Assembly: GCA_016786665.1 (NCBI GenBank)
Contig: JAEUVZ010000003.1
Span: forward strand, 1-52,535
Direction of reading: 5' to 3'
Origin: Flavipsychrobacter sp.
Lineage (GTDB): Bacteria > Bacteroidota > Bacteroidia > Chitinophagales > Chitinophagaceae
DNA: 52,535 bases
This document shows, piece by piece, positions 44,028 to 51,536 of this stretch (the first letter of the stretch is position 1; every line of letters begins with the position of its first letter). A program made the translations under genes and the position numbers. Under the pieces are notes generated by a model. It did not search any database. It saw only the letters and a list, made by a program, of their open reading frames with translations, and was not told the DNA's origin.

Positions 44028-44354
44028 ATGAAAGAGTTAGTAAAGAGATTGAAAATGTACCTGGATCACAAGCAGTTGGGGCTTATGGACCTGTCGATAA
44101 TACTTGGGTATAAATCTCCCCAAAAACTGTATCGCCTGTTCAACACTGCCAACGCCAGTCCCAGTTGCCAGATCATTGAAGATATCTCAAACAGGTTTTA
44201 TGACCTGAACCTGAACTGGCTCTTTACGGGCAGGGGGACCATGGTGAATGCCGCACAGGAGAACGTAGACTATAAGGAGCGCTACCTGGCCTGTATGGAA
44301 GAAAAGGAAGCGCTTTATAAAGAGTTATTACAGCTTAGCAAGAGTACCCTATGA
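44028..44354 (+). CDS. XRE/CI-like helix-turn-helix protein
   Basis: A 108-residue DNA-binding protein. The helix-turn-helix covers about 1-60: MKELVKRLKMYLDHKQLGL, then DLSIILGYKSPQKLYRLF and the end DLNLNWLFTGRGTM, which is typical of Bacteroidota XRE-family proteins. A coiled-coil tail follows (YKERYLACMEEKEALYKELLQL), probably for dimerisation. Alternative starts at 44010 (ATG) and 44004 (TTG) add six to eight residues. The stop overlaps the next gene's start (ATGA), so both proteins are made together. Confidence 0.8.
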   Translation: MKELVKRLKMYLDHKQLGLMDLSIILGYKSPQKLYRLFNTANASPSCQIIEDISNRFYDLNLNWLFTGRGTMVNAAQENVDYKERYLACMEEKEALYKELLQLSKSTL

Positions 44355-44998
44355 GCAGACGCATTACGCTATCAATAGTAGATGACCAGTTGATATTTGT
44401 TGCCGGGCTTACTGCCGCTATCCGTAAAATGGGCGGAATAGAAGTAACCTGCTGTGTACGGGATGCAGCCTGCCTACGCACCGGTTACTCTACCGTATCC
44501 CCGGAGCCCTCCATCTGCCTGGTAGGGATAAACGCTCCCGACAATCGCTATTATAACCTGGTAGCAGAGCTAAAGGAAACATTGCCCCGAACGAAAATAC
44601 TGGCCCTGTCCACTCATCCCCATGAGTTTAATCTCGTGCGGCTGCTGCAGAAAGGAGCTGATGGCTACCTTTCTAAGGCGTGCGGCCCCCGGGAGTTGGA
44701 ACGGGCGCTGCTGACCCTGTACTACTCCGGGGTGTACTTTGAAGGGCTACCTGCCAGCGAACTTGACTTATACGACCGGCAACGGGAGTTGTTTCTCAGC
44801 GCGCGGGAATCACAATTCCTGGCATTGCTGTGCAGCGAGATGAGCTACCCGGAAATTGGCCAGGCCTTGCAGCTGGCGCCCACGCAAGTAGAGCACTTTG
44901 AAGAGATGCTGCTGCGCAAACTAAAAGCGCAGTCGCGCATAGGCCTGGTTGTAGCCGCCTACATAATGGGGGTCAACCGGTCGGTAGGGTGCAATTAA
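44351..44998 (+). CDS. NarL-like regulator with degenerate receiver domain
   Basis: A 215-residue protein with the shape of a NarL-family regulator. Receiver domain (about 5-120): acidic pair DD at 11-12 and Lys109 (GYLSKACGP) are kept, but the phosphoacceptor position is Gly59 (ICLVGINAPDN) instead of Asp. Comparison with the paralogue at 41999 (ICVFDISMP) shows the change clearly. The C-terminal HTH (about 148-210) is recognisable: LSARESQFLALLCSEMSYPEIGQALQLAPTQV, split. It is coupled by a 4-base overlap to the XRE-like gene. Control by phosphorylation is unlikely; regulation by ligand or by partner binding may apply. Confidence 0.88.
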   Translation: MSRRITLSIVDDQLIFVAGLTAAIRKMGGIEVTCCVRDAACLRTGYSTVSPEPSICLVGINAPDNRYYNLVAELKETLPRTKILALSTHPHEFNLVRLLQKGADGYLSKACGPRELERALLTLYYSGVYFEGLPASELDLYDRQRELFLSARESQFLALLCSEMSYPEIGQALQLAPTQVEHFEEMLLRKLKAQSRIGLVVAAYIMGVNRSVGCN

Positions 44999-45074
44999 GT
45001 TTTGGAGCTTTTAGTGCCGCATTCCTGGAAAGCCTTACTGGTATTGCATCCTGGCAAATGGAGCGCTTTCAAAT

Positions 45075-45180
45075 TTGACTTTTAGCGGACTCTATTTTGA
45101 CTTTTACTTTACTTTTAGCTGGCGAGAATTGACTTTTGCTTTAACCAGATTTGACTTTTAGTTGGCGAGAATTGACTTTT
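45075..45180. repeat. Helically phased TTGACTTTT array
   Basis: Exact TTGACTTTT copies start at 45075, 45097, 45129, 45151 and 45172, and a one-mismatch copy (TTTACTTTT) at 45108. Spacings are 22, 11, 21, 22 and 21 bases, so all sit on one face of the helix (about 10.8 bases per turn). A longer 43-base unit is repeated once (45111 and 45154). This fits curved DNA or an array of protein sites. Confidence 0.8.
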
Positions 45181-45374
45181 GGTTTAACTCATTTTAACCG
45201 GTGGAGAGGTATTAGAGCGTTACAAAAGAAATGCCCTGTACTTTGCCAGGCTGTTGGAGCCAGGTCTGTTAACCCTCCCTGGGTTTCGACAAGATACAAA
45301 TTTACGAAAAAGGAAAGGGTAGGTGAGGGAATGTGGATATCTGGATGGGGTGTTGGGAGACGTGTTGATGTGGC

Positions 45375-45406
45375 AAAAAAAAACAGGCTGCCTGAAAGGC
45401 AGCCTG
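45375..45406 (-). terminator. Intrinsic terminator of the LytM-like gene
   Basis: A perfect 10-bp stem (45384-45393 with 45397-45406), loop GAA, with nine T on the minus strand (complement of 45375-45383). Confidence 0.9.
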
Positions 45407-45426
45407 CGAGACTATATTGGTGGTGG

Positions 45427-46128
45427 TTACTTCTTCTTCTTTTTAGCAGGGGCTTTTTTTGCGGGAGCTTTCCGGGCTTTTGTAGTGGGTTTAGCGGTTT
45501 TGGATTTTACCGACTTGGACTTTACCGCTTTGCTTTTAGCTGTCCTGCTCTTGGAGGCGTATTTTTTAGAGGTGGTTTTCTTGCCGCGGGTAGATGAAGC
45601 GTGTTTGGCGCTCTTGCCTTTGTGCGTGCTTTTTGCCTTCGGGCGCGGTTCGGGCCTGGGAATGTATGGCTTGCCCGCCAGTATGCAGACCACGTGATTG
45701 TTTACCAGGCGGCAGGTGTTGCGGCCGTTGTCTTCCCATATCTGCATTTCCATCTGGTACTCGCCAAAGCGCTTGTCGTAGCGGAGGGAGCCCAGGAGTT
45801 CGCCGCGTTCCAGGTGGTCACCATCGTTTACCGCCAGGGCGTAGATATTATTATAAACATAATAGTGATCGCCGTTCTTTACGAAAACGGAATAGCGGTC
45901 GTCAATTTCCAGCACCTTGGTAACCACGCCTCCTTTAAAGGCATAGACTTCCTCGTAGGGGGATGTAATGACCACTTTTTCGGGCAGGCGGGCCTTGCTG
46001 AGGTACTCCTGCACTACCATCACGGAACCATCTTTCAGGGGCAGGGAGCCAATGCGGGTCTTTTCGCCATCCGCAAAAGCAGTAACCGACAAGCCCCACA
46101 CCAAAGCGAGTGTAGCAAATATTCTCAT
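45427..46128 (-). CDS. Degenerate LytM/M23-like exported protein with basic tail
   Basis: A 233-residue exported protein with signal peptide MRIFATLALVWGLSVTAFAD. Residues 55-135 keep the shape of a LytM/M23 domain: YAFKGGVVTKV, then VFVKNGDHYYVYNNIYAL, VNDGDHLERGELLGSLRYD and YQMEMQIWEDN. All zinc-binding positions of M23 peptidases are replaced (the HG of the first strand is NG, YxHL is YNNI, HxHFE is MEMQI), so it should bind rather than cut peptidoglycan, or act as a regulator of a hydrolase. Residues 165-233 form a Lys/Ala/Ser/Thr-rich tail (KKTTSKKYASKSRTAKSK) like histone H1. Single gene, terminator after it. Confidence 0.78.
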   Translation of the reverse strand: MRIFATLALVWGLSVTAFADGEKTRIGSLPLKDGSVMVVQEYLSKARLPEKVVITSPYEEVYAFKGGVVTKVLEIDDRYSVFVKNGDHYYVYNNIYALAVNDGDHLERGELLGSLRYDKRFGEYQMEMQIWEDNGRNTCRLVNNHVVCILAGKPYIPRPEPRPKAKSTHKGKSAKHASSTRGKKTTSKKYASKSRTAKSKAVKSKSVKSKTAKPTTKARKAPAKKAPAKKKKK

Positions 46129-46335
46129 ACCAGGAAACTGTGTTTTGATGCAAAATAACGCAATATTGGCGGGTTATAGCTCAACCGGGGGCAGATTTGC
46201 ACTGTTTGCCCTCCGGCAGCTAAATGGGGGATTACCCGGATAGCGCCGTTCGCCCTCCTCCCGGTGGCGGCGTTGTATGGGTGGGCGGGTCTTGTTTTAA
46301 AATAAAAGTTGTGGTAGCGGGGAGGGGGTCACTTT

Positions 46336-46365
46336 TTGCAAATCCCTAATATCCCAGTAACTTTG
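46336..46365 (+). promoter_or_regulatory. Promoter of gcvP
   Basis: A -33 TTG (46336-46338), 19-base spacer and exact -7 element TAACTTTG (46358-46365). The ATG at 46402 follows after 36 bases. Confidence 0.75.
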
Positions 46366-46401
46366 CGCATCTTTTTACCATCTTCTTTTTATAACAGCAA
46401 T

Positions 46402-49272
46402 ATGAATTTGTTTTCGCTTCAGAACCGGGAGTTTATAGGTCGCCACATAGGCCCTAACGAACAGGATACCAAAGATATGCTGCGCACGATAGGCGTAGCT
46501 GATATGGACGAACTGATAGGGCGTACCGTGCCCGCGGCCATCCGTATGGACCACAAGCTGAATATACCGGAGTATATGAGCGAGGCCGAGTACCTGAAGC
46601 TGATAAAGGAGATATCTATTAAGAACGAAGTGTTCCGCACTTATATAGGCCAAGGTTACTACGACACGCATACGCCAAGCGTAATACTGCGGAACATTTT
46701 TGAAAACCCGGGATGGTACACGCAGTACACCCCTTACCAGGCCGAAATAAGCCAGGGCCGCCTGGAAAGCCTTCTGAACTTTCAGACGATGGTGACTGAC
46801 CTGACGGGCTTGCCGCTGGCCAACGCCTCGCTGCTGGACGAAGCAACAGCCGCCGCTGAAGCGATGGCAATGTTCTTCCACACCGTGAATAAGGACAGCA
46901 ATAATCCTGACCGCCCGAAATTCTTTGTGGACAACAATGTGTTCCCGCAAACGAAAGACGTAATAGAGACCCGTGCCCTGCCGATAGGCGCGCAGGTGGT
47001 GTATGGAGACTTTGCCAGTGCGGCAATAGACACTACCTACTGCGGGGCCATTCTGCAGTACCCTAACGATAAGGGCAGCGTAGAAGACTACCGCGGCTTT
47101 ATAGAAAAGGCACATGCCGCCGGGGCGCTGGTGGCCATGGCTACCGACCTGCTGGCGCTGACGCTGTTAACCCCACCGGGCGAACTGGGCGCTGACGTGG
47201 CATTCGGTTCCGCGCAGCGTTTTGGCGTTCCGCTGGGATATGGTGGCCCTCACGCCGCATTCTTCTCCTGCAAAGATGACTTCAAGCGCCAGATACCCGG
47301 CCGCATCATCGGCATCTCGGTAGATGCGCAAGGGCACCGCGCACTGCGCATGGCCCTGCAGACAAGGGAACAACACATAAAGCGCGAAAAAGCAACCTCC
47401 AACATCTGCACCGCGCAGGCGCTGCTGGCTAATATGGCGGCGATGTATGCGGTGTTCCACGGCCCTTCAGGCCTCAAGAACATCGCTAAGCGCGTGGCTA
47501 CCCTGGCACAGTCGCTGGGCGACGCCCTGGTGGAAGCGGGATTGAAAATACATAGCAAACACTACTTTGATACCGTGGTGGTGAGCGTGGAAGATGAAGC
47601 GACCATACGCCAGCGTGCGGAAGATACAGGCCTCAATTTCCGGTATCATGGCAATGGCCTCATAGGTATTTCGCTGGACGAGACCACTACTACCGCTGAC
47701 GTATCGGACATACTGGAAGTATTGACCGGGGATGCTTCTTTCAGCATAAACGAAGATACGGCACTGACCCATATACCTACTTCGCTTACCCGGACATCAG
47801 AGTTCCTGCTGCATGATGTGTTTAACAAGCACCACAGCGAAACGCAGATGATGCGGTACATCAAATTCCTGGAGAATAAGGACCTGAGCCTGAACACGAG
47901 CATGATATCACTTGGCTCGTGCACGATGAAACTAAACGCTGCGAGCGAAATGATGCCGCTGAGCTGGAGCCACTGGAGCAAGATGCACCCCTTTGCACCT
48001 AAGAACCAGGCTGCAGGCTATCAGCAAATAGCCAGAGAACTTTCTGAATACCTTTGTGAGATAACCGCATTTGACGCCTGCAGCCTGCAACCTAACTCGG
48101 GTGCGCAGGGTGAATACGCTGGCCTGCTGGCGATACGCAACTACCACGAAAGCCGTGGAGAAGGACACCGCAACGTGATGCTGATACCTATCTCCGCACA
48201 TGGTACTAACCCCGCCTCTGCCGTGATGTGCGGTTATAAAGTGGTAGTGGTAAAAGCACTGGAGAACGGCTACGTAGATGTAGAAGACCTGAAAGCAAAA
48301 GCAGCACAGCACGCCGCGAACCTGGCCGGTATCATGATCACCTACCCATCTACCTATGGTGTGTACGAGGAATCAATAAAAGACATCACCGCTATCGTTC
48401 ACGAACACGGCGGACAAGTATATATGGATGGCGCGAACATGAACGCACAGGTAGGCTTAACCGCTCCCGGCCTGATAGGCGCAGACGTTTGCCACCTGAA
48501 CCTGCACAAGACATTCGCTATACCACACGGCGGCGGCGGCCCCGGCATGGGCCCCATCTGCGTGAAGAGCCACCTGGCACCGTTCCTGCCAGGCCACGTG
48601 GAAGATGCAGACGGCACTAAGGTTGGTGCGGTATCTGCCGCTCCGTTCGGCTCTGCCAGCATCCTGCTGATATCGTATGCATACATCCGCATGCTGGGTG
48701 CAACAGGCGTACGCAAGGCAACGGAGTTCGCGATACTGAACGCCAACTACATGCGCGCCCGCCTGAAAGATAAATATGAAATACTGTACACCGGCAGCGG
48801 TGGTACCTGCGCCCACGAATTTATTGTAGACTTGCGCCCGTTCAAAAAGACCGCAGAGATAGAGGCGGAAGATGTTGCGAAACGCCTGATGGACTACGGT
48901 TTCCATGCGCCTACCATGAGCTTCCCGGTAGCAGGTACTATCATGATAGAGCCAACCGAAAGCGAAGACAAAGCTGAACTGGACCGCTTCTGCGATGCGC
49001 TGTTAAGCATCCGTGAAGAGATACGTGCGATAGAAGATGGCAAAGCTGATAAGGCTGATAACCCGCTGAAGAACGCGCCGCATACACAGGCTGTAATAAC
49101 GGCAGACGAGTGGAACCACAAGTATACCCGCCAGCAGGCCGGATATCCGCTGGAATATGTAAAGCACGCTAAATTCTGGCCGAGCGTTTCCCGCGTGAAC
49201 AACACCGTAGGCGACCGTAACCTGATATGCGTTTGTGAGCCAACCGAGTCGTATATGGAAGCAGAAGCGTAG
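46402..49272 (+). CDS. gcvP: Glycine dehydrogenase (decarboxylating), full-length P protein
   Basis: PLP enzyme of the glycine cleavage system: decarboxylates glycine and passes aminomethyl to the lipoyl H protein. The 956-residue product is the single-chain P1+P2 type: first half [29 protein letters not shown]; second half with [32 protein letters not shown] and the PLP lysine Lys703 in [21 protein letters not shown] 46402 ([11 protein letters not shown]) is chosen because it follows the promoter and matches the family's usual start. gcvT and gcvH are not in the window; the three genes are commonly unlinked in Bacteroidota. Confidence 0.97.
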   Translation: MNLFSLQNREFIGRHIGPNEQDTKDMLRTIGVADMDELIGRTVPAAIRMDHKLNIPEYMSEAEYLKLIKEISIKNEVFRTYIGQGYYDTHTPSVILRNIFENPGWYTQYTPYQAEISQGRLESLLNFQTMVTDLTGLPLANASLLDEATAAAEAMAMFFHTVNKDSNNPDRPKFFVDNNVFPQTKDVIETRALPIGAQVVYGDFASAAIDTTYCGAILQYPNDKGSVEDYRGFIEKAHAAGALVAMATDLLALTLLTPPGELGADVAFGSAQRFGVPLGYGGPHAAFFSCKDDFKRQIPGRIIGISVDAQGHRALRMALQTREQHIKREKATSNICTAQALLANMAAMYAVFHGPSGLKNIAKRVATLAQSLGDALVEAGLKIHSKHYFDTVVVSVEDEATIRQRAEDTGLNFRYHGNGLIGISLDETTTTADVSDILEVLTGDASFSINEDTALTHIPTSLTRTSEFLLHDVFNKHHSETQMMRYIKFLENKDLSLNTSMISLGSCTMKLNAASEMMPLSWSHWSKMHPFAPKNQAAGYQQIARELSEYLCEITAFDACSLQPNSGAQGEYAGLLAIRNYHESRGEGHRNVMLIPISAHGTNPASAVMCGYKVVVVKALENGYVDVEDLKAKAAQHAANLAGIMITYPSTYGVYEESIKDITAIVHEHGGQVYMDGANMNAQVGLTAPGLIGADVCHLNLHKTFAIPHGGGGPGMGPICVKSHLAPFLPGHVEDADGTKVGAVSAAPFGSASILLISYAYIRMLGATGVRKATEFAILNANYMRARLKDKYEILYTGSGGTCAHEFIVDLRPFKKTAEIEAEDVAKRLMDYGFHAPTMSFPVAGTIMIEPTESEDKAELDRFCDALLSIREEIRAIEDGKADKADNPLKNAPHTQAVITADEWNHKYTRQQAGYPLEYVKHAKFWPSVSRVNNTVGDRNLICVCEPTESYMEAEA

Positions 49273-49318
49273 TTGGTTGATAAATGATAGGTTTATTAGT
49301 AAACAAGTTATAGGCAAG

Positions 49319-49340
49319 CCCGCTCATTGAGCGGGTTTGT
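49319..49340 (+). terminator. Terminator of gcvP, next to the zeta-like promoter
   Basis: A 7-bp stem (49319-49325 with 49329-49335), loop ATT, followed by T-rich sequence. It ends only 5 bases before the -7 element of the next gene, so the two elements are packed together. Confidence 0.75.
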
Positions 49341-49344
49341 TGTT

Positions 49345-49352
49345 TATATTTG
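49345..49352 (+). promoter_or_regulatory. TAnnTTTG -7 element of the zeta-like gene
   Basis: TATATTTG, 7 bases before ATG 49360: another near-leaderless arrangement. Confidence 0.55.
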
Positions 49353-49359
49353 TTTTCTG

Positions 49360-49938
49360 ATGCCGGTACTGTACATAATTGGTGGCCCGAATGGCGCCGG
49401 GAAAACGACCGGGGCGTATACGCTTCTGCCGGGGGTTGTTCACTGTAAGGAATATGTGAATGCCGATGAGATAGCCAGGGGGCTGTCGCCTTTTAACCCT
49501 GAAGGTGTCTCAATTGAAGCGGGGAAGATAATGCTGCAGCGGATACAGGAGTTGATTGCCGCAAACGAAACCTTTGCTATTGAGACAACGTTGACCACGA
49601 GGTATTATGTAAATATTGCCAGGGCTTGTATTGAAAAGGGTTACCAGGTAGACTTGCTGTTCGTTTATCTCAATAACCCGGAATTGTCAATAGACCGGGT
49701 AGCAAAGAGGGTGGCAAAGGGCGGACACAATATCCCCGAGGATATAATCAGGCGTAGATACCCCAAAGCATTGAAAAATTTAGTAAATTTGTTCATTCCG
49801 GTATGCGGCCATTGGATGGTAGTAAACAACTCTGAAGACGTACCTGTTATGGTTGCTGAAGGGAACAATTCTACGGCATCGAATGTTGTTGATATGGAGA
49901 TCTGGAATAAAATACTTCAATATGCAGATAACAGATAA
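49360..49938 (+). CDS. Zeta-toxin-like P-loop kinase (COG4185 type)
   Basis: A 192-residue P-loop protein. Walker A is GGPNGAGKTT (8-17). Further zeta-type features are the acidic NADEIARGLSPFNPE segment, FAIETTLTTRYYVNIA (the IETTL motif) and FVYLNNPELSIDRVAKRVAKGGHNIPEDIIRRRYPKAL, split, with the RV-x-RV-x-x-GGH-x-[IV]-P pattern. Zeta toxins phosphorylate UDP-GlcNAc and poison cell-wall synthesis; COG4185 members are less well characterised and may not be toxins. A 58-residue gene overlaps its 3' end. Classic zeta systems place the antitoxin (epsilon) upstream, so this order is different. Confidence 0.88.
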   Translation: MPVLYIIGGPNGAGKTTGAYTLLPGVVHCKEYVNADEIARGLSPFNPEGVSIEAGKIMLQRIQELIAANETFAIETTLTTRYYVNIARACIEKGYQVDLLFVYLNNPELSIDRVAKRVAKGGHNIPEDIIRRRYPKALKNLVNLFIPVCGHWMVVNNSEDVPVMVAEGNNSTASNVVDMEIWNKILQYADNR

Positions 49939-50098
49939 GCAGTATTCAGAGAAGATAATGGAAGGTTTCCGGCTGGCTGTAAAGAAAGTTGTTGACGAGG
50001 CCAGGGAGAAGAAGGACTTTATTGTTATCAGCGATAAAGAAGGTAACGTAAAACATGTCTACCCTCATTTAGAAGACGAAAAGAAGAACAAAGCTTAG
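49922..50098 (+). CDS. Small partner protein of the zeta-like gene (possible antitoxin)
   Basis: A 58-residue acidic/basic mixed protein overlapping the end of the zeta-like gene by 17 bases in another frame. Contains helix EKIMEGFRLAVKKVVDEARE and a short strand FIVISDKEGNVKHVYP, then a charged tail (EDEKKNKA). The tight overlap shows translational coupling. A small partner of a P-loop toxin is often its antitoxin, which is an inference here. ATG 49922 is used; a longer frame from 49853 lies wholly inside the upstream gene. A strong terminator follows. Confidence 0.7.
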   Translation: MQITDKQYSEKIMEGFRLAVKKVVDEAREKKDFIVISDKEGNVKHVYPHLEDEKKNKA

Positions 50099-50115
50099 TT
50101 AAGAGAAACATAAGA

Positions 50116-50150
50116 ATAGAAACGTCGCTCCAGGTGAGCGACGTTTCTAT
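50116..50150. terminator. 15-bp terminator between convergent genes
   Basis: A perfect 15-bp stem (50116-50130 with 50136-50150), loop CAGGT, with TTTTG after it on the plus strand. Ends the zeta-like pair and may stop the convergent DUF2130 gene. Confidence 0.9.
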
Positions 50151-50179
50151 TTTGTGGGGTTAGTAGTGGTAGCCGTCCG

Positions 50180-51451
50180 TTATTCCAGCAAATACCCATC
50201 CCCACTATCCTCTATCAAATTCAAATCTACATCAGTGCCTGAGATGCCTTCTATGGAGCCTTTGATATGTGTGGCGCTGAGGAGAACTTTGTCGAGTTGC
50301 TTTTCGCGTACTTTCCAGAGTTTTTCCATTTGCTCGCGCTCTTTGATGATGGACATACGCATCGAAACAAATCCTTCGCGCATAGCTTTCCATTGTTCAG
50401 AAAATTCTTTTCCCGTAAGGTAGTCGTAGAGGAGGTGCATCTTGTCACCTTTGTTCTCATTACTCTTAAGGGCGTTGAATACTTTAATGACCATATCGCG
50501 TAGTACGGCTGTTAGTGCTTTCGCTTCGTTGAAGGTGCATATCCATACACCATCTTTTTCGCCGAAGGTGTCCATTCCTTTCGGCATGGCCTGGGTTACT
50601 ATCACCGCCATGTCAGCGCTGAGGCTGCGCATGTCGGCTTTGGTCTTTTCTATCCATTCGTTGCTGAAGTCCTTGGTGCGCTTACTTTCAAAAACAATCT
50701 TGCCACACTCCTGGCCGTAGCCATTCCGAACGGTAAGGATGCTGTCCGCTCCCCGGATGCCCTTGCCTACTTCGCTTACAATATCGAAAGGGAATGCGGC
50801 CCGCAGCATTTCCTCAATCAGCAATTCCTGCACTTCGCCCTGTAGCTGCATGGAGCCTTGTTCGGCTTTGCGCTTCATTTCTTCGGCCAGCATCTTCTGG
50901 TCTTCCAGTTGCTTTTCCAGTTCCCTTATTTTCAGCAGGTGTTCCAGGTCGCGGACTTTGGCGCGTTCTTCTTCCTCCTTCTTCATTATTTCCTGCAGCC
51001 GTTCGCGTTCTTCCAGCAGCGATTTTTTCAGTTGCAGTTCCATTTCCTGCTCCTGCATTACCAGTTTTTCTTTCAGCTTCAGGGCTTCCAGTTCCACCTG
51101 CTGCCCTTTCTTTATTTTCTCGTCTTTCTCGGTAAGCAGTTGCTGGTAGTGCTTAAACTGGCCTTCGTACTCCTCGGCCATATTTTTTTTGAGGTGGAGC
51201 GTGATGTTTTCCTCCAGTATTTTTTTTTCACTTTCCAGTCGTCGCCTGAGTTCTTCCTCCTGTTGCTCTTTTTGCAGCTCCAGGCTTCTCTGCTGCTGCT
51301 CCAGTTGCTGTTTCTCTGCCTTGAGGCCATCCATTCGCCTGCGCCATTCCGACTCCATTTTGGAGCGGAGGTCCTTTTCTATGGATTGGGCGATGGCATC
51401 GGTCGGCTCAAACTGGTGGGCACAATTAGGACATATTATAGTAGTACTCAT
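50180..51451 (-). CDS. DUF2130 protein: coiled coil with restriction-nuclease-like domain
   Basis: A 423-residue protein of the DUF2130 family. An N-terminal CPNC (7-10) is half of a zinc-ribbon-like motif. Residues 25-205 are a long Glu/Lys/Gln-rich coiled coil (EKQQLEQQQRSLELQKEQQE). The C-terminal domain has a PD-(D/E)xK-like core: Asp236 in RGADSILTV, then Glu255 and Lys257 in IVFESKRTK. So it may be a nuclease tethered to a rod, although the activity is not established for this family. It is divergent from the PorE-like gene and convergent with the zeta-like pair. Confidence 0.88.
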   Translation of the reverse strand: MSTTIICPNCAHQFEPTDAIAQSIEKDLRSKMESEWRRRMDGLKAEKQQLEQQQRSLELQKEQQEEELRRRLESEKKILEENITLHLKKNMAEEYEGQFKHYQQLLTEKDEKIKKGQQVELEALKLKEKLVMQEQEMELQLKKSLLEERERLQEIMKKEEEERAKVRDLEHLLKIRELEKQLEDQKMLAEEMKRKAEQGSMQLQGEVQELLIEEMLRAAFPFDIVSEVGKGIRGADSILTVRNGYGQECGKIVFESKRTKDFSNEWIEKTKADMRSLSADMAVIVTQAMPKGMDTFGEKDGVWICTFNEAKALTAVLRDMVIKVFNALKSNENKGDKMHLLYDYLTGKEFSEQWKAMREGFVSMRMSIIKEREQMEKLWKVREKQLDKVLLSATHIKGSIEGISGTDVDLNLIEDSGDGYLLE

Positions 51452-51536
51452 ACGCGGCTATATCTCTGGAAAATACAAATTTCGGATTTATGGGTAAAGA
51501 AACGAGGGTTTCTTATTTTTACCCCACTTGATCCGC

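Larger units (their letters stand above)
44999..45426. other. 428-base gap between convergent genes
   Basis: No gene is supported. Holds the phased TTGACTTTT array (45075-45180) and, at its right end, the terminator of the LytM-like gene (45375-45406). The rest is not recognised. Confidence 0.5.

Noticed and set aside
46129-46335. Possible glycine riboswitch before gcvP
   Set aside because: The stretch lies upstream of a good -33/-7 promoter, so it would not be in the gcvP mRNA, and no glycine aptamer core was seen. The 36-base leader is too short for one.
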